64,000 nt of DNA from Arthrobacter agilis (lineage in GTDB: Bacteria > Actinomycetota > Actinomycetes > Actinomycetales > Micrococcaceae): positions 1 to 64,000 of the forward strand of contig NZ_VHIM01000001.1 of NCBI RefSeq assembly GCF_006494655.1, in the 5' to 3' direction. How positions within the stretch are numbered: the first letter of the stretch is position 1; each line of letters begins with the position of its first letter. The translations under genes and the position numbers were made by a program. Under the pieces are notes generated by a model, which saw only the letters and a program-made list of their open reading frames with translations, was not told the DNA's origin and ran no database searches. Positions 1 through 7,642 of the stretch are shown here, piece by piece.

Positions 1-340
1 ACTTGGCACACTATTGAGTTCTCAAACAACAGGAGCTACCGGCACCAAACACAACCAAACCGCTGTATTCTCGCTCCGAAGCAACTTTTCAAGCTTACCC
101 ACACCAACCCCGAATCTCCAAATCCGCTTCCGTTAGCATTTCCTGTCCTAGAACAGTTCCTGCAACCGATCGATGGATTCCGATTATCGGCGCGAAGCAA
201 CATCCTCATCCGATTCCGTGCGCTGCACACACCGGATGATCTGTACTTCTCGGGGGGTTTGTCGCCCTCACCGGGGCAACTCCATAACTATAGGACCATC
301 CTGCCCGCGGCCGCAAATCGACGCCGGCCTCCCCCGATAC
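1..340 (-). promoter_or_regulatory. rRNA operon leader; 16S gene off the left edge
   Basis: No gene is visible here. Read on the minus strand, the last 33 bases contain GTTTGAGAACTCAATAGTG, which I recognise as the conserved leader sequence a short way upstream of 16S rRNA in Arthrobacter-like actinobacteria. It includes the small palindrome TTGAG-TT-CTCAA at 15-26. The gene order tyrS followed by an rRNA operon on the same strand fits. The 16S gene itself would lie beyond base 1 and is inferred, not seen. The rest of the interval (about 93-340) is AT-richer than its surroundings and probably holds the operon's promoters, but only one candidate is clear enough to list. An alternative is a 16S-23S spacer, which carries a related motif. 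Confidence 0.6.
64..92 (-). promoter_or_regulatory. Candidate rRNA operon promoter
   Basis: On the minus strand TTGAAA (87-92) is followed after 17 bases by AATACA (64-69). It faces the conserved rRNA leader and is followed by about 60 bases of leader before the window ends. The -35 is good and the -10 is only fair. Confidence 0.35.
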
Positions 341-382
341 GACAAGGGCCGGCGCCCCCCGGGAGGAGGTGCCGGCCCTGTC
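341..382 (-). terminator. Hairpin terminator after tyrS
   Basis: GACAAGGGCCGGC (341-353) pairs with GCCGGCCCTGTC (371-382) with one bulged base, 11 bases past the tyrS stop. There is no U-tract, as is common for actinobacterial terminators. It would separate tyrS from the rRNA operon leader. Confidence 0.6.
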
Positions 383-392
383 GATCCCGTGG

Positions 393-1715
393 TCAGCCGA
401 CGTCGATCATGGCGAGATTGCGCTTGCCGCGGCGGATCAGCAGGTACCGCCCGTGCAGCAGATCCTTTTCGCCCGCCGCCTGCTCGGCATCCGTGATCTT
501 CACGTTGTTGATGTACGCCCCGCCCTCGGCCACGGTTCGCCGGGCCGCCGAGTTGCTCGCCGAGAGGCCGGTGGCCACCAGCAGGTCGACGATCCCGAGG
601 CGGTCGGGGCCCAGGGCAACCGAGTCGAGCTCCGCCGTCGCGGCCTGCAGGGTACCGAGATCCAGCGACGTGAGATCGCCCTGCCCGAACAGGGCCGCGG
701 AGGCCGCGATCACCTTCTCCGTCGCATCGGTGCCGTGCACGAGCGAGGTCACGTCGTAGGCCAGTGCGCGCTGGGCCTCCCGTGCGTGCGGACGTTCCGC
801 CGTCGCCCGTTCCAGCGCCTCGATCTCCGACCGCGAACGGAAGGTGAAGATCTTCAGCCGCTCCACCACGTCGGCATCGGAGGTGTTGAGCCAGAACTGG
901 AACATGGCGTACGGACTCGTCATCGAGGCGTCCAGCCAGACGGCGTTGCCCTCGCTCTTGCCGAACTTCGTGCCGTCGGAGTTCGTGATCAGCGGCGTGC
1001 CGATGGCGTGGACGCCCCTGCCCTCGACCTTGCGGACCAGCTCGGTTCCACTGGTGAGGTTGCCCCACTGGTCCGACCCTCCGGTCTGCAGCACGCAGTC
1101 GTAGTCGCGGTACAGCTGGAGGTAGTCCATTCCCTGCAGGATCTGGTAGCTGAACTCCGTGTAGCTGATGCCCTCGTCGGAGTTCAGCCGCTTCGCGACG
1201 GTCTCCTTCTTGATCATCGTGCCGACCCGGAAGTACTTGCCGACGTCGCGCAGGAAGTCGATGACGGACATGGGGCCCGTCCAGTCGAGGTTGTCGACCA
1301 TCCGGGCTGCATTCACGCCGTCGAACGCGAGGAACTTCTGGACCTGCCCCTGGAGGTAGCCGACCCACTCGGCAACGGTCTCCTTGGTGTTCATCGTGCG
1401 CTCAGCCGTCGGGCGCGGGTCTCCCACGAGGCCCGTCGACCCGCCCACCAGGCCGAGCGGGCGGTGGCCCGCCAGCTGGAGGCGCCGCATGGTCAGCAGC
1501 TGGACCAGGTTTCCCAGGTGCAGGCTCGGTGCCGTCGGGTCGAAGCCGCAGTAGAACGTGATGGGCGCGCCTGACAGCAGGTCCCTCAGTTCACCCTCGT
1601 CGGTGGACACATAGATCAGTCCACGCCAGACGAGCTCGTCGTACACGCCGTCGAAGGACGGATCGTTGCGCTGGCCCGCGAGGCCACTGACCGGGGTATC
1701 TGTTTGCTGGGACAC
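393..1715 (-). CDS. tyrS: Tyrosyl-tRNA synthetase
   Basis: Cytosolic class I aminoacyl-tRNA synthetase that charges tRNA-Tyr with tyrosine using ATP. At 440 aa it has normal family length. The HIGH-like motif is HLGN at residues 66-69 and the KMSKS-like loop is KFGKS at 250-254. GGSDQWGN near 212-219 is the tyrosine-site signature. A C-terminal S4-type RNA-binding domain (about 370-430) ends the protein. The start is GTG at 1713-1715. A TAATTT hexamer sits six bases before it (1722-1727), directly behind the helD stop, so tyrS probably has its own leaderless promoter. I see no T-box leader. It is followed by a hairpin and then the rRNA leader. Confidence 0.97.
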   Translation of the reverse strand: MSQQTDTPVSGLAGQRNDPSFDGVYDELVWRGLIYVSTDEGELRDLLSGAPITFYCGFDPTAPSLHLGNLVQLLTMRRLQLAGHRPLGLVGGSTGLVGDPRPTAERTMNTKETVAEWVGYLQGQVQKFLAFDGVNAARMVDNLDWTGPMSVIDFLRDVGKYFRVGTMIKKETVAKRLNSDEGISYTEFSYQILQGMDYLQLYRDYDCVLQTGGSDQWGNLTSGTELVRKVEGRGVHAIGTPLITNSDGTKFGKSEGNAVWLDASMTSPYAMFQFWLNTSDADVVERLKIFTFRSRSEIEALERATAERPHAREAQRALAYDVTSLVHGTDATEKVIAASAALFGQGDLTSLDLGTLQAATAELDSVALGPDRLGIVDLLVATGLSASNSAARRTVAEGGAYINNVKITDAEQAAGEKDLLHGRYLLIRRGKRNLAMIDVG

Positions 1716-1727
1716 CCCACCAAATTA

Positions 1728-3980
1728 TCAGCCGGCAATACCAGCGGGAATTCGGCCGGACGAGATGACGCGCAGCCGCTGGGTGGGCCGCGTCATCGCG
1801 ACGTAGAGATCACCGACCCGGGCCGTCGCGGAGTCGAGCATCTCCTGCGGTTCGAGGATGATCACGCCGTCGAACTCCAGGCCCTTCGATTCCCGCGGGC
1901 TGATGACCACGATGTCCTGGCCCGGTCCTCCCGCGCCCGTTCCGACGCGCTCCCGGTAGTCCGGAGCGAGGGCGGCGCGCGTGGCGGCGAGCAGGTGGTC
2001 AGGAGCGACCACCGCCAGGAGTCCGCCGTCGATCGCGGCGAGCTCCTCCGGCATGACGCGCACCAGCGCGGGAACGGGGTCCTGCCCGGAGTCGAGGATG
2101 GGCGAGAACCGGCCTTCCCGCACCGCCTTCGGCGCGGAGACCACGAGACCCGCAGCATTCGCCATGCGGACGGCGGCCTCGGCGATCTGGGACGGCGTCC
2201 GGTAGTTGACGGTCAGTTCCTCGAGCTGCCACCGCTCGCCCACGAAGGGCTCGAGGGCCTGCTGCCAGGATCGGGAACCGGCGGCGGAACTCGTCTGGGC
2301 GATGTCGCCGACGATCGTGAACGACTTCAGGGGGCATCGGCGCATGAGCAGTCGCCACTGCATCGGGGACAGTTCCTGCGCTTCGTCGACGACGATGTGC
2401 CCGTAGGCCCAGGTGCGGTCCCCGGAGGCGCGGTCCGCCGCCGAGAGACGCGACGCCGACACGGCATTGTGCTGGGCGAGGTCCTCCGCCGTCAGCACGC
2501 CGTCGACACCCGAATCCTCGAGCGAGGCGTTGACGTTCTCGAGGGCACGCTCCGCATTGGCGAGGTCTCGCTTCTGCTCCTGCTCCCGCGCGGCGGTGTC
2601 ACGGCCGGCCGAGGCGTCGAGGTCCCCGAGCAGCTCGGCCGCTTCATCGAGCAGCGGGACATCCGCCTCCGTCCATGGTGCGTCGACGGCCCGCACCAGC
2701 GCGGCCTGCTCGGCATCACTGAGCATGGGCGCCGCGGCACGCAGGAGCTCGGGCCGGGCGAAGAGCTCGGCGACGAGCTTCTGCGGGGTGAGCGGCATCC
2801 AGGCGAGGTTCAGTGCGATCCGCACGTCCCGCGAACTCCGGACGTCCTCCGCGAGATAGGAACGGTCGGCGTTGTTGCCTCCGCCCGAGGACTCCTCGAG
2901 CTTGTCGAGGAGCTGCTCCGTGAGTTCCCGCAGCAGGATCTTGACGAAGGTCACGCGGGCCTCGTTGTGCGGTTTGCCGGTGGCCCTCGCCCGTTCGCGC
3001 GCGCGCGCCACCTGGCGCGGCGTGAGGGTCAGCATGGTTCCCTCGACGTTCAGCCGCTTGTTCTCCGCGGGTACGCGTTCGCGGTTGGCCACGGCGTTCC
3101 GGATGACCTCCACCATCGCGAGGCGGCCCTTGATGGCTGCTACCTCCTCGCTCGACTCCTGCACCGTCGCCACACCGGGCATGAGGGTACCGATCCCGGC
3201 CATGACGACGCCGGTCTCGCCGAGGGAGGGGAGCACGCGCTCGATGTACTTCATGAAGGCGTCCGTGGGACCGACCAGCAGGACCCCTGCCGACTTGAGC
3301 CGCTCCCGATGTGTGTAGAGCAGGTAGGCCGCGCGGTGCAGGGCGACGGCGGTCTTGCCCGTACCCGGACCGCCCTGGACCACGGTGACTCCCGGCAGGG
3401 GCGCGCGGATGATGCGATCCTGCTCCGCCTGGATGGTGCCGACGATGTCCGACATCTGGCCCGTGCGCCGTGAGTTCAGGGCGGCGAGCAGCGCGCCTTC
3501 GCCCTGGAGCGACTCGTCGTCGCCGAGGAGCTCGGCGTCCAGGACGTCGTCCTCGATCGCGACGACGTCGCGCCGCGACAGGATGAGGTGCCGACGACGT
3601 CGGACACCCATGCGCTCGAAGGCCGTGGCCTGGTAGAAGGTGCCTGCCTCCGGTGCCCGCCAGTCGACCATGAGCTGCCGGAGGTCCTCGTCGGAGAGGC
3701 CGATGCGGCCGATGTACCGGTTGTCGCCGCTGTCCAGGTCGAGGCGGCCGAACACGAGGCGGTCGTCGACGGCGTTCAGCTGGGCGAGGCGATCCTCGTA
3801 CATGGTGGCGAAGGCGTCGCGTTCCGAGCGGTTCTGGTGCGAGCCGGCGGCCTGGGTGCGGCGCACCTCGGCGAGCTGCTGCGCCTTCTCCGACCGGAGG
3901 TCATCGAGGCGCCGGTACAGGCCGTCGACGTAGTCGCGCTCGTGCTCCAGCTCGGCTTTCGCCTGGGATGTCTCCTGCAT
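1728..3980 (-). CDS. helD: HelD/HelR-type RNA polymerase motor ATPase
   Basis: Superfamily 1 (UvrD/Rep-like) ATPase of 750 aa. HelD-family proteins bind stalled RNA polymerase and pry it off DNA; some actinobacterial members also protect against rifamycins. The N-terminus is a charged coiled coil (about residues 5-60), the part that enters the polymerase secondary channel in HelD. Walker A GGPGTGKT lies near residue 205, the DEAQE Walker B near 530 and the VAMTRPTQRL C-terminal helicase motif near 730. The ATG at 3980 was chosen because AAGGAAG stands six bases before it and the open frame further upstream overlaps apt. Whether it belongs to the rifamycin-inducible HelR subgroup cannot be decided; I found no rifamycin-associated inverted repeat upstream. 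Confidence 0.88.
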   Translation of the reverse strand: MQETSQAKAELEHERDYVDGLYRRLDDLRSEKAQQLAEVRRTQAAGSHQNRSERDAFATMYEDRLAQLNAVDDRLVFGRLDLDSGDNRYIGRIGLSDEDLRQLMVDWRAPEAGTFYQATAFERMGVRRRRHLILSRRDVVAIEDDVLDAELLGDDESLQGEGALLAALNSRRTGQMSDIVGTIQAEQDRIIRAPLPGVTVVQGGPGTGKTAVALHRAAYLLYTHRERLKSAGVLLVGPTDAFMKYIERVLPSLGETGVVMAGIGTLMPGVATVQESSEEVAAIKGRLAMVEVIRNAVANRERVPAENKRLNVEGTMLTLTPRQVARARERARATGKPHNEARVTFVKILLRELTEQLLDKLEESSGGGNNADRSYLAEDVRSSRDVRIALNLAWMPLTPQKLVAELFARPELLRAAAPMLSDAEQAALVRAVDAPWTEADVPLLDEAAELLGDLDASAGRDTAAREQEQKRDLANAERALENVNASLEDSGVDGVLTAEDLAQHNAVSASRLSAADRASGDRTWAYGHIVVDEAQELSPMQWRLLMRRCPLKSFTIVGDIAQTSSAAGSRSWQQALEPFVGERWQLEELTVNYRTPSQIAEAAVRMANAAGLVVSAPKAVREGRFSPILDSGQDPVPALVRVMPEELAAIDGGLLAVVAPDHLLAATRAALAPDYRERVGTGAGGPGQDIVVISPRESKGLEFDGVIILEPQEMLDSATARVGDLYVAMTRPTQRLRVISSGRIPAGIAG

Positions 3981-4014
3981 CGGCAACTTCCTTTTCTCAC
4001 ACGGCGGACCGTCA

Positions 4015-4020
4015 AGTCTA
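4015..4020 (-). promoter_or_regulatory. -10 element for helD (TAGACT)
   Basis: TAGACTTGAC on the minus strand lies between apt and helD. A start about 7 bases downstream would give a leader near 28 nt that contains the helD ribosome-binding site. No convincing -35 is visible. The same TAGACTTGA string precedes pheS and hisB. Confidence 0.4.
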
Positions 4021-4032
4021 GCGCGGTCGCAG

Positions 4033-4647
4033 CTACACGATGTCCAGGGCTCGCACCGTGCGGCCCGCGAGGAGCTGCCGTCCCCCGAGTGCTCCGAGCT
4101 CGAGCACCACGGCGCAGCCCACGACCGTCGCTTCCGCCCTTTCGAGCAACGCACACGCCGCGGCCAGTGTTCCGCCGGTGGCGAGGACGTCGTCGAGGAC
4201 GAGGACGCGGGTCCCGGCGGGGAGGTCCGACTGGTGGATCTCGAGCGCCGCCTGCCCGTATTCGAGGTCGTAGGACTCCCGGTGGACGGCCCGCGGCAGC
4301 TTGCCCGCCTTGCGGACGGTGACGACGCCGGTGCCCGTGGCGTAGGCGACGGCGGCGGCCAGCAGGAATCCTCGGGCCTCCACTCCGGCCACGGCATCGA
4401 AGGTTCCGGCGAAAGGCTCGGCGAGCGCGTCCACCACGGCGCGGAAGGCGACCGCGTCGGAGAAGACGGGAGTGAGATCGCGGAACAGGATGCCCGGGGA
4501 GGGGAAGTCGGGAACGACGGCGGTCAGGCGGTCGAGAGCGCTCCTGGCCGTGTCGGTGAGTGCCGTCGTGGCGGACGGCGGTCCTGAGGATCCTGCGCCA
4601 GATCCTGCCGGGGAGGTGGTGCCGGAGTCCGGTCCGCTGTTCTTCAC
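4033..4647 (-). CDS. apt: Adenine phosphoribosyltransferase
   Basis: Purine salvage enzyme that makes AMP and pyrophosphate from adenine and PRPP. The PRPP-binding loop VLVLDDVLATGGT is around residues 143-155, and FPSPGILFRDLTP near residue 48 is the APT N-terminal signature. The annotated GTG start (4645-4647) overlaps the mpg stop by four bases. It gives a 204-aa protein with a Ser/Gly/Pro-rich first 28 residues that the family lacks, so an internal start is possible. It is translationally coupled to mpg and followed by helD. The pairing of base salvage with a base-releasing glycosylase is suggestive, but that is inference. Confidence 0.93.
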   Translation of the reverse strand: MKNSGPDSGTTSPAGSGAGSSGPPSATTALTDTARSALDRLTAVVPDFPSPGILFRDLTPVFSDAVAFRAVVDALAEPFAGTFDAVAGVEARGFLLAAAVAYATGTGVVTVRKAGKLPRAVHRESYDLEYGQAALEIHQSDLPAGTRVLVLDDVLATGGTLAAACALLERAEATVVGCAVVLELGALGGRQLLAGRTVRALDIV

Positions 4648-5288
4648 GGATCCACCTTACGGGCTGTGCGCGGCTTGCCCGGCCGGTAGCGCGATACCGT
4701 CGGTTCGCCGGGTGACCAGAACCGCCAGGGGTACTCCCCGGTGCCGGCGATGCCGCTCACGCCCACGCGGGGTCCGCTGGCGACGGATGCCGCAGGCAGT
4801 CGGGGCAGGACCAGCTGGAAGGGATCGGCGAGCGCGTCGGCGCCGTCGTACCGCCGGTCGAGTCCCAGCGCCTGGGCGAGCCTGGCGGGTCCGCGGGCCA
4901 GATCCAGGTCCGACGCGGGCCGGGAGCGTCGTTCGCGTGCACGGTCGATGCCGTCGACGATCTCCCCGGCGCGGACCAGGAGGCCCGTGGCCCAGCCCTC
5001 GGTGCCGCAGACGATGTTGGCGCAGTAGTGCATGCCGTACGTGAAGTAGACGTAGAGGTGGCCTGCGGGTCCGAACATCGTCGCATTGCGCGGTGTCCTG
5101 CCGCGATAGGCGTGCGAGCCGGGATCGACGTCGCCCAGATACGCCTCCACCTCGGTGATGCGGACCGTCACGGGACCGTCGTCGGACCGGTGGGTCAGGT
5201 GTGCTCCGAGGAGCCAGGGGGCGACGTCGAGAGCGCTCCCGGCCAGCAGTGCGCGCACCTCCGCGCCGGTCCTGTTCTGCTCGATCAC
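4644..5288 (-). CDS. mpg: 3-methyladenine DNA glycosylase (AAG/MPG family)
   Basis: Monofunctional base-excision glycosylase of 214 aa, related to human AAG, that removes alkylated purines. Characteristic stretches are ITEVEAYLG (about 45-53), DPGSHAYRGRTPRN and the HLYVYFTYGMHYCAN segment that forms the active-site wall. The start is GTG at 5288; a TACGGT hexamer ends six bases upstream, so the transcript may be leaderless. The gene is divergent from the Ada/AlkA fusion across a 93-bp gap and overlaps apt by 4 bp. With alkA and ogt it makes a compact alkylation-repair locus. Confidence 0.93.
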   Translation of the reverse strand: MIEQNRTGAEVRALLAGSALDVAPWLLGAHLTHRSDDGPVTVRITEVEAYLGDVDPGSHAYRGRTPRNATMFGPAGHLYVYFTYGMHYCANIVCGTEGWATGLLVRAGEIVDGIDRARERRSRPASDLDLARGPARLAQALGLDRRYDGADALADPFQLVLPRLPAASVASGPRVGVSGIAGTGEYPWRFWSPGEPTVSRYRPGKPRTARKVDP

Positions 5289-5381
5289 GCATCGACCGTA
5301 GCAAACCGCTGATCCTGCCCCGCCGCCGTCGTGTCCGAATCCCGCCAGTGCGCACTCCTGCCGGATGGCAGGATGGCCGGT

Positions 5382-6977
5382 ATGGACTTCTGGCAGCAGT
5401 ACCGGGCGATCGACGCCCGTGATGTGCGGTTCGACGGCCAGTTCGTGACGGGCGTCTCGAGCACGGGAATCTACTGCCGCCCCTCCTGCCCGGCGCGGAC
5501 ACCCAAGCCGGCCAATGTGACCTTCTTCCGGACCTCGGCGGCGGCCCACGATGCCGGCTACCGCGCCTGCAAGCGGTGCCTGCCCGAGGCCGTACCCGGT
5601 GACCCCGGGTGGAACCTCCGCAACGACGTCGCCGGGAGGGCCATGCGCCTCATCGCCGACGGCGAGGTGGAGCGCACCGGGGTGCCGGGGCTCGCGGCGA
5701 AGCTCGGGTACTCCGCCCGCCACCTGAACCGGATCCTGAAGGACGAGCTCGGTGCCGCTGCCCTCGCCCTGGCCCGGGCGCACCGCGCACAGACGGCGAG
5801 GACCCTGCTCACAGCGTCGCCGCTTCGCCTGGCGGACATCGCGTTCGCAGCAGGCTTCGGCAGCATCCGCCAGTTCAACGACACCGTCCAGCAGGTCTTC
5901 GACCTGACGCCGGGACAGCTCCGGGATGCCGCGCGGCGCACGCCCGCCTCCCCCGCGTCCGGCAGGACGGACGGCAGGCCTGTCCCCGTGCAGCTGACGC
6001 TGCCGGTCCGCCTGCCCTACGACAACGGCATCTTCCGGTTCCTGGCCGAGCGGGCGGTGGACGGTGTGGAGCGGGCGACCGGCTCGTCCTACGAGCGGCT
6101 GCTCCTGCTCCCGGGCGGCCCGGCCTGGTTCAGGGCGCACAGCGTCGAACCACGCGCGGGCGGGAGGGCCGTCCTGCCCGTGACCGTCTCTGTCACCGCC
6201 CTCGGAGACCTGCCGGCCCTGCTCTCACGGATCCGGCGCCTCTTCGACCTCGACGCGGACCCCACGGCCGCGGACACGGCGCTCGGCCGTCATCCCGTCT
6301 TCGCGGAGCTGGCCGCGGCCGTGCCGGGCCTTCGCCTCCCCGGTTCGCCCGATCCGCACGAGATCCTCGTCCGGGCTGTGGTCGGGCAGGAGGTCGACCT
6401 GGCCGCGGCGACGCGGACCCTCGGCCGGCTGGCCGCGTCGGGACCGCGCCTCGACGTCCCCGGAACGGACCTGACGAGGGTCTTCCCGCCGGCGCAGGAG
6501 CTCGGCCGGCTCCCCGACCCGCTGCTGCGGGGGCTGCGGCGCCGCAACGACGCCCTGCGGGCCGTGGCGGAGCAGCTCGCGGACGGACGGCTGTGCTTCG
6601 ACCTCGGCTCCGCAGCGGACACTCTCCGGGCGGACCTCCTCGCGCTCGACGGGGTAGGGGCCTGGACGGCCGACTACGTGACCATGCGCGTCCTCGGCGC
6701 TCCCGACATCCAGCTGCCCTCCGATGCTGCCGTCCGGAACGGGTGGCAGCGACAGCGCGAAAAGCCGACGACGGCCTCGCCTCGACGGCGGGATGCGCCG
6801 GAAGACGGCCTCGCCGCGGCGATGGATGCTGTCCGGCCGTGGCGGTCCTACGCGACACTGCACCTGTGGCGCGTCGCCGCCGGTCCGGCGTCTGGCCCCC
6901 TATCCGGACCGGCAGCCGCGCTCTCCCCGGGCGCTCATCCCGGCTCCCGCCCTGCACCAGACCCCGTACCCTGCTGA
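5382..6977 (+). CDS. alkA: Ada-domain/AlkA fusion: DNA-3-methyladenine glycosylase II
   Basis: Fusion protein of 531 aa combining an alkylation sensor and a glycosylase. The first ~80 residues are an Ada-type zinc domain with the four Cys ligands seen in GIYCRPSC and ACKRC. An AraC-type helix-turn-helix follows (about 85-185, with SIRQFNDTVQQVF). Residues about 205-500 are the AlkA core, with the helix-hairpin-helix LDGVGAWTADYV and the catalytic Asp in LPSDAAVR. ATG 5382 was chosen because DFWQQYRAID begins the Ada domain; ATG 5373 is also in frame. This fusion is known in actinobacteria and probably also activates its own operon. ogt follows after 24 bases. Confidence 0.93.
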   Translation: MDFWQQYRAIDARDVRFDGQFVTGVSSTGIYCRPSCPARTPKPANVTFFRTSAAAHDAGYRACKRCLPEAVPGDPGWNLRNDVAGRAMRLIADGEVERTGVPGLAAKLGYSARHLNRILKDELGAAALALARAHRAQTARTLLTASPLRLADIAFAAGFGSIRQFNDTVQQVFDLTPGQLRDAARRTPASPASGRTDGRPVPVQLTLPVRLPYDNGIFRFLAERAVDGVERATGSSYERLLLLPGGPAWFRAHSVEPRAGGRAVLPVTVSVTALGDLPALLSRIRRLFDLDADPTAADTALGRHPVFAELAAAVPGLRLPGSPDPHEILVRAVVGQEVDLAAATRTLGRLAASGPRLDVPGTDLTRVFPPAQELGRLPDPLLRGLRRRNDALRAVAEQLADGRLCFDLGSAADTLRADLLALDGVGAWTADYVTMRVLGAPDIQLPSDAAVRNGWQRQREKPTTASPRRRDAPEDGLAAAMDAVRPWRSYATLHLWRVAAGPASGPLSGPAAALSPGAHPGSRPAPDPVPC

Positions 6978-7001
6978 TACCCACCGAACGGACCCGCAAC
7001 C

Positions 7002-7556
7002 ATGGACCTCGCCCTCCCGACGCCCGGCACTCCCCCGCCTCCGGCCGGTGCCGCCACGACGACGATCGACACCCCCGACGGCGCCTTCACCATCATCGAG
7101 GCGGAGGGCGCGGTGCTCTCCTCGGGGTGGACGGATGCCCCGGAGGATCTGACCGGGCAGATCCATCCCAGCATCCGGGCGAGGGCCTTCGACCCGGCGG
7201 CTTCCGCACTGGATCCGATCCTCGATGCCGTGCAGCGCTACTACGACGGCGACTTCGCGGCCATCCGGTCGGTGCGGGTGGACCAGGCGTCCGGTCCGTT
7301 CCGGGTCCACGCGTGGGACGTCCTGCGGATGGTCGAGCCGGGCGAACCGGTCACCTACCTGCAGTACGCCGAACGGGCCGGCAAGGCCTCCGCGGTCCGC
7401 GCAGCAGCCGGCGCATGTGCGAAGAACGCCGCCGCCCTCTTCGTCCCGTGCCACCGCATCATCCGCACCGACGGCACTCTCGGCGGCTTCCGGTGGGGCG
7501 TGGAGGTCAAGCAGCGGCTGCTCGACCGCGAGGCAGGACGCGCCGTACCGGCCTGA
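7002..7556 (+). CDS. ogt: Methylated-DNA--protein-cysteine methyltransferase
   Basis: Suicide repair enzyme of 184 aa that moves the alkyl group from O6-alkylguanine to its own cysteine. The active site is VPCHRII near residues 148-154 (family form PCHRV). The preceding helix AVRAAAGACAKN holds the arginine-finger and DNA-recognition residues, and GGFRWGVEVKQRLL is the typical C-terminal stretch. The first 20 residues are Pro/Ala-rich and may be an unstructured extension. It lies 24 bases after alkA on the same strand, so it is co-transcribed and probably co-induced by methylation of the Ada domain. The convergent 86-bp gap to the next gene shows no clear terminator. Confidence 0.95.
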   Translation: MDLALPTPGTPPPPAGAATTTIDTPDGAFTIIEAEGAVLSSGWTDAPEDLTGQIHPSIRARAFDPAASALDPILDAVQRYYDGDFAAIRSVRVDQASGPFRVHAWDVLRMVEPGEPVTYLQYAERAGKASAVRAAAGACAKNAAALFVPCHRIIRTDGTLGGFRWGVEVKQRLLDREAGRAVPA

Positions 7557-7642
7557 GCGGCGGCACCCGGGTCCGCGCCGTCGTCAGCTGCCGGCCGCGG
7601 TAGTGCCCGACGCCGGGACGCTCCTCGGTCGGCAGGCTGACC

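Noticed and set aside
3981-4032. Rifamycin-associated element before helD
   Set aside because: No long GC-rich inverted repeat of the kind described for HelR genes is present in the short gap.
3981-4397. N-terminal extension of the helD frame
   Set aside because: It would overlap apt almost fully, and a ribosome-binding site stands before ATG 3980.
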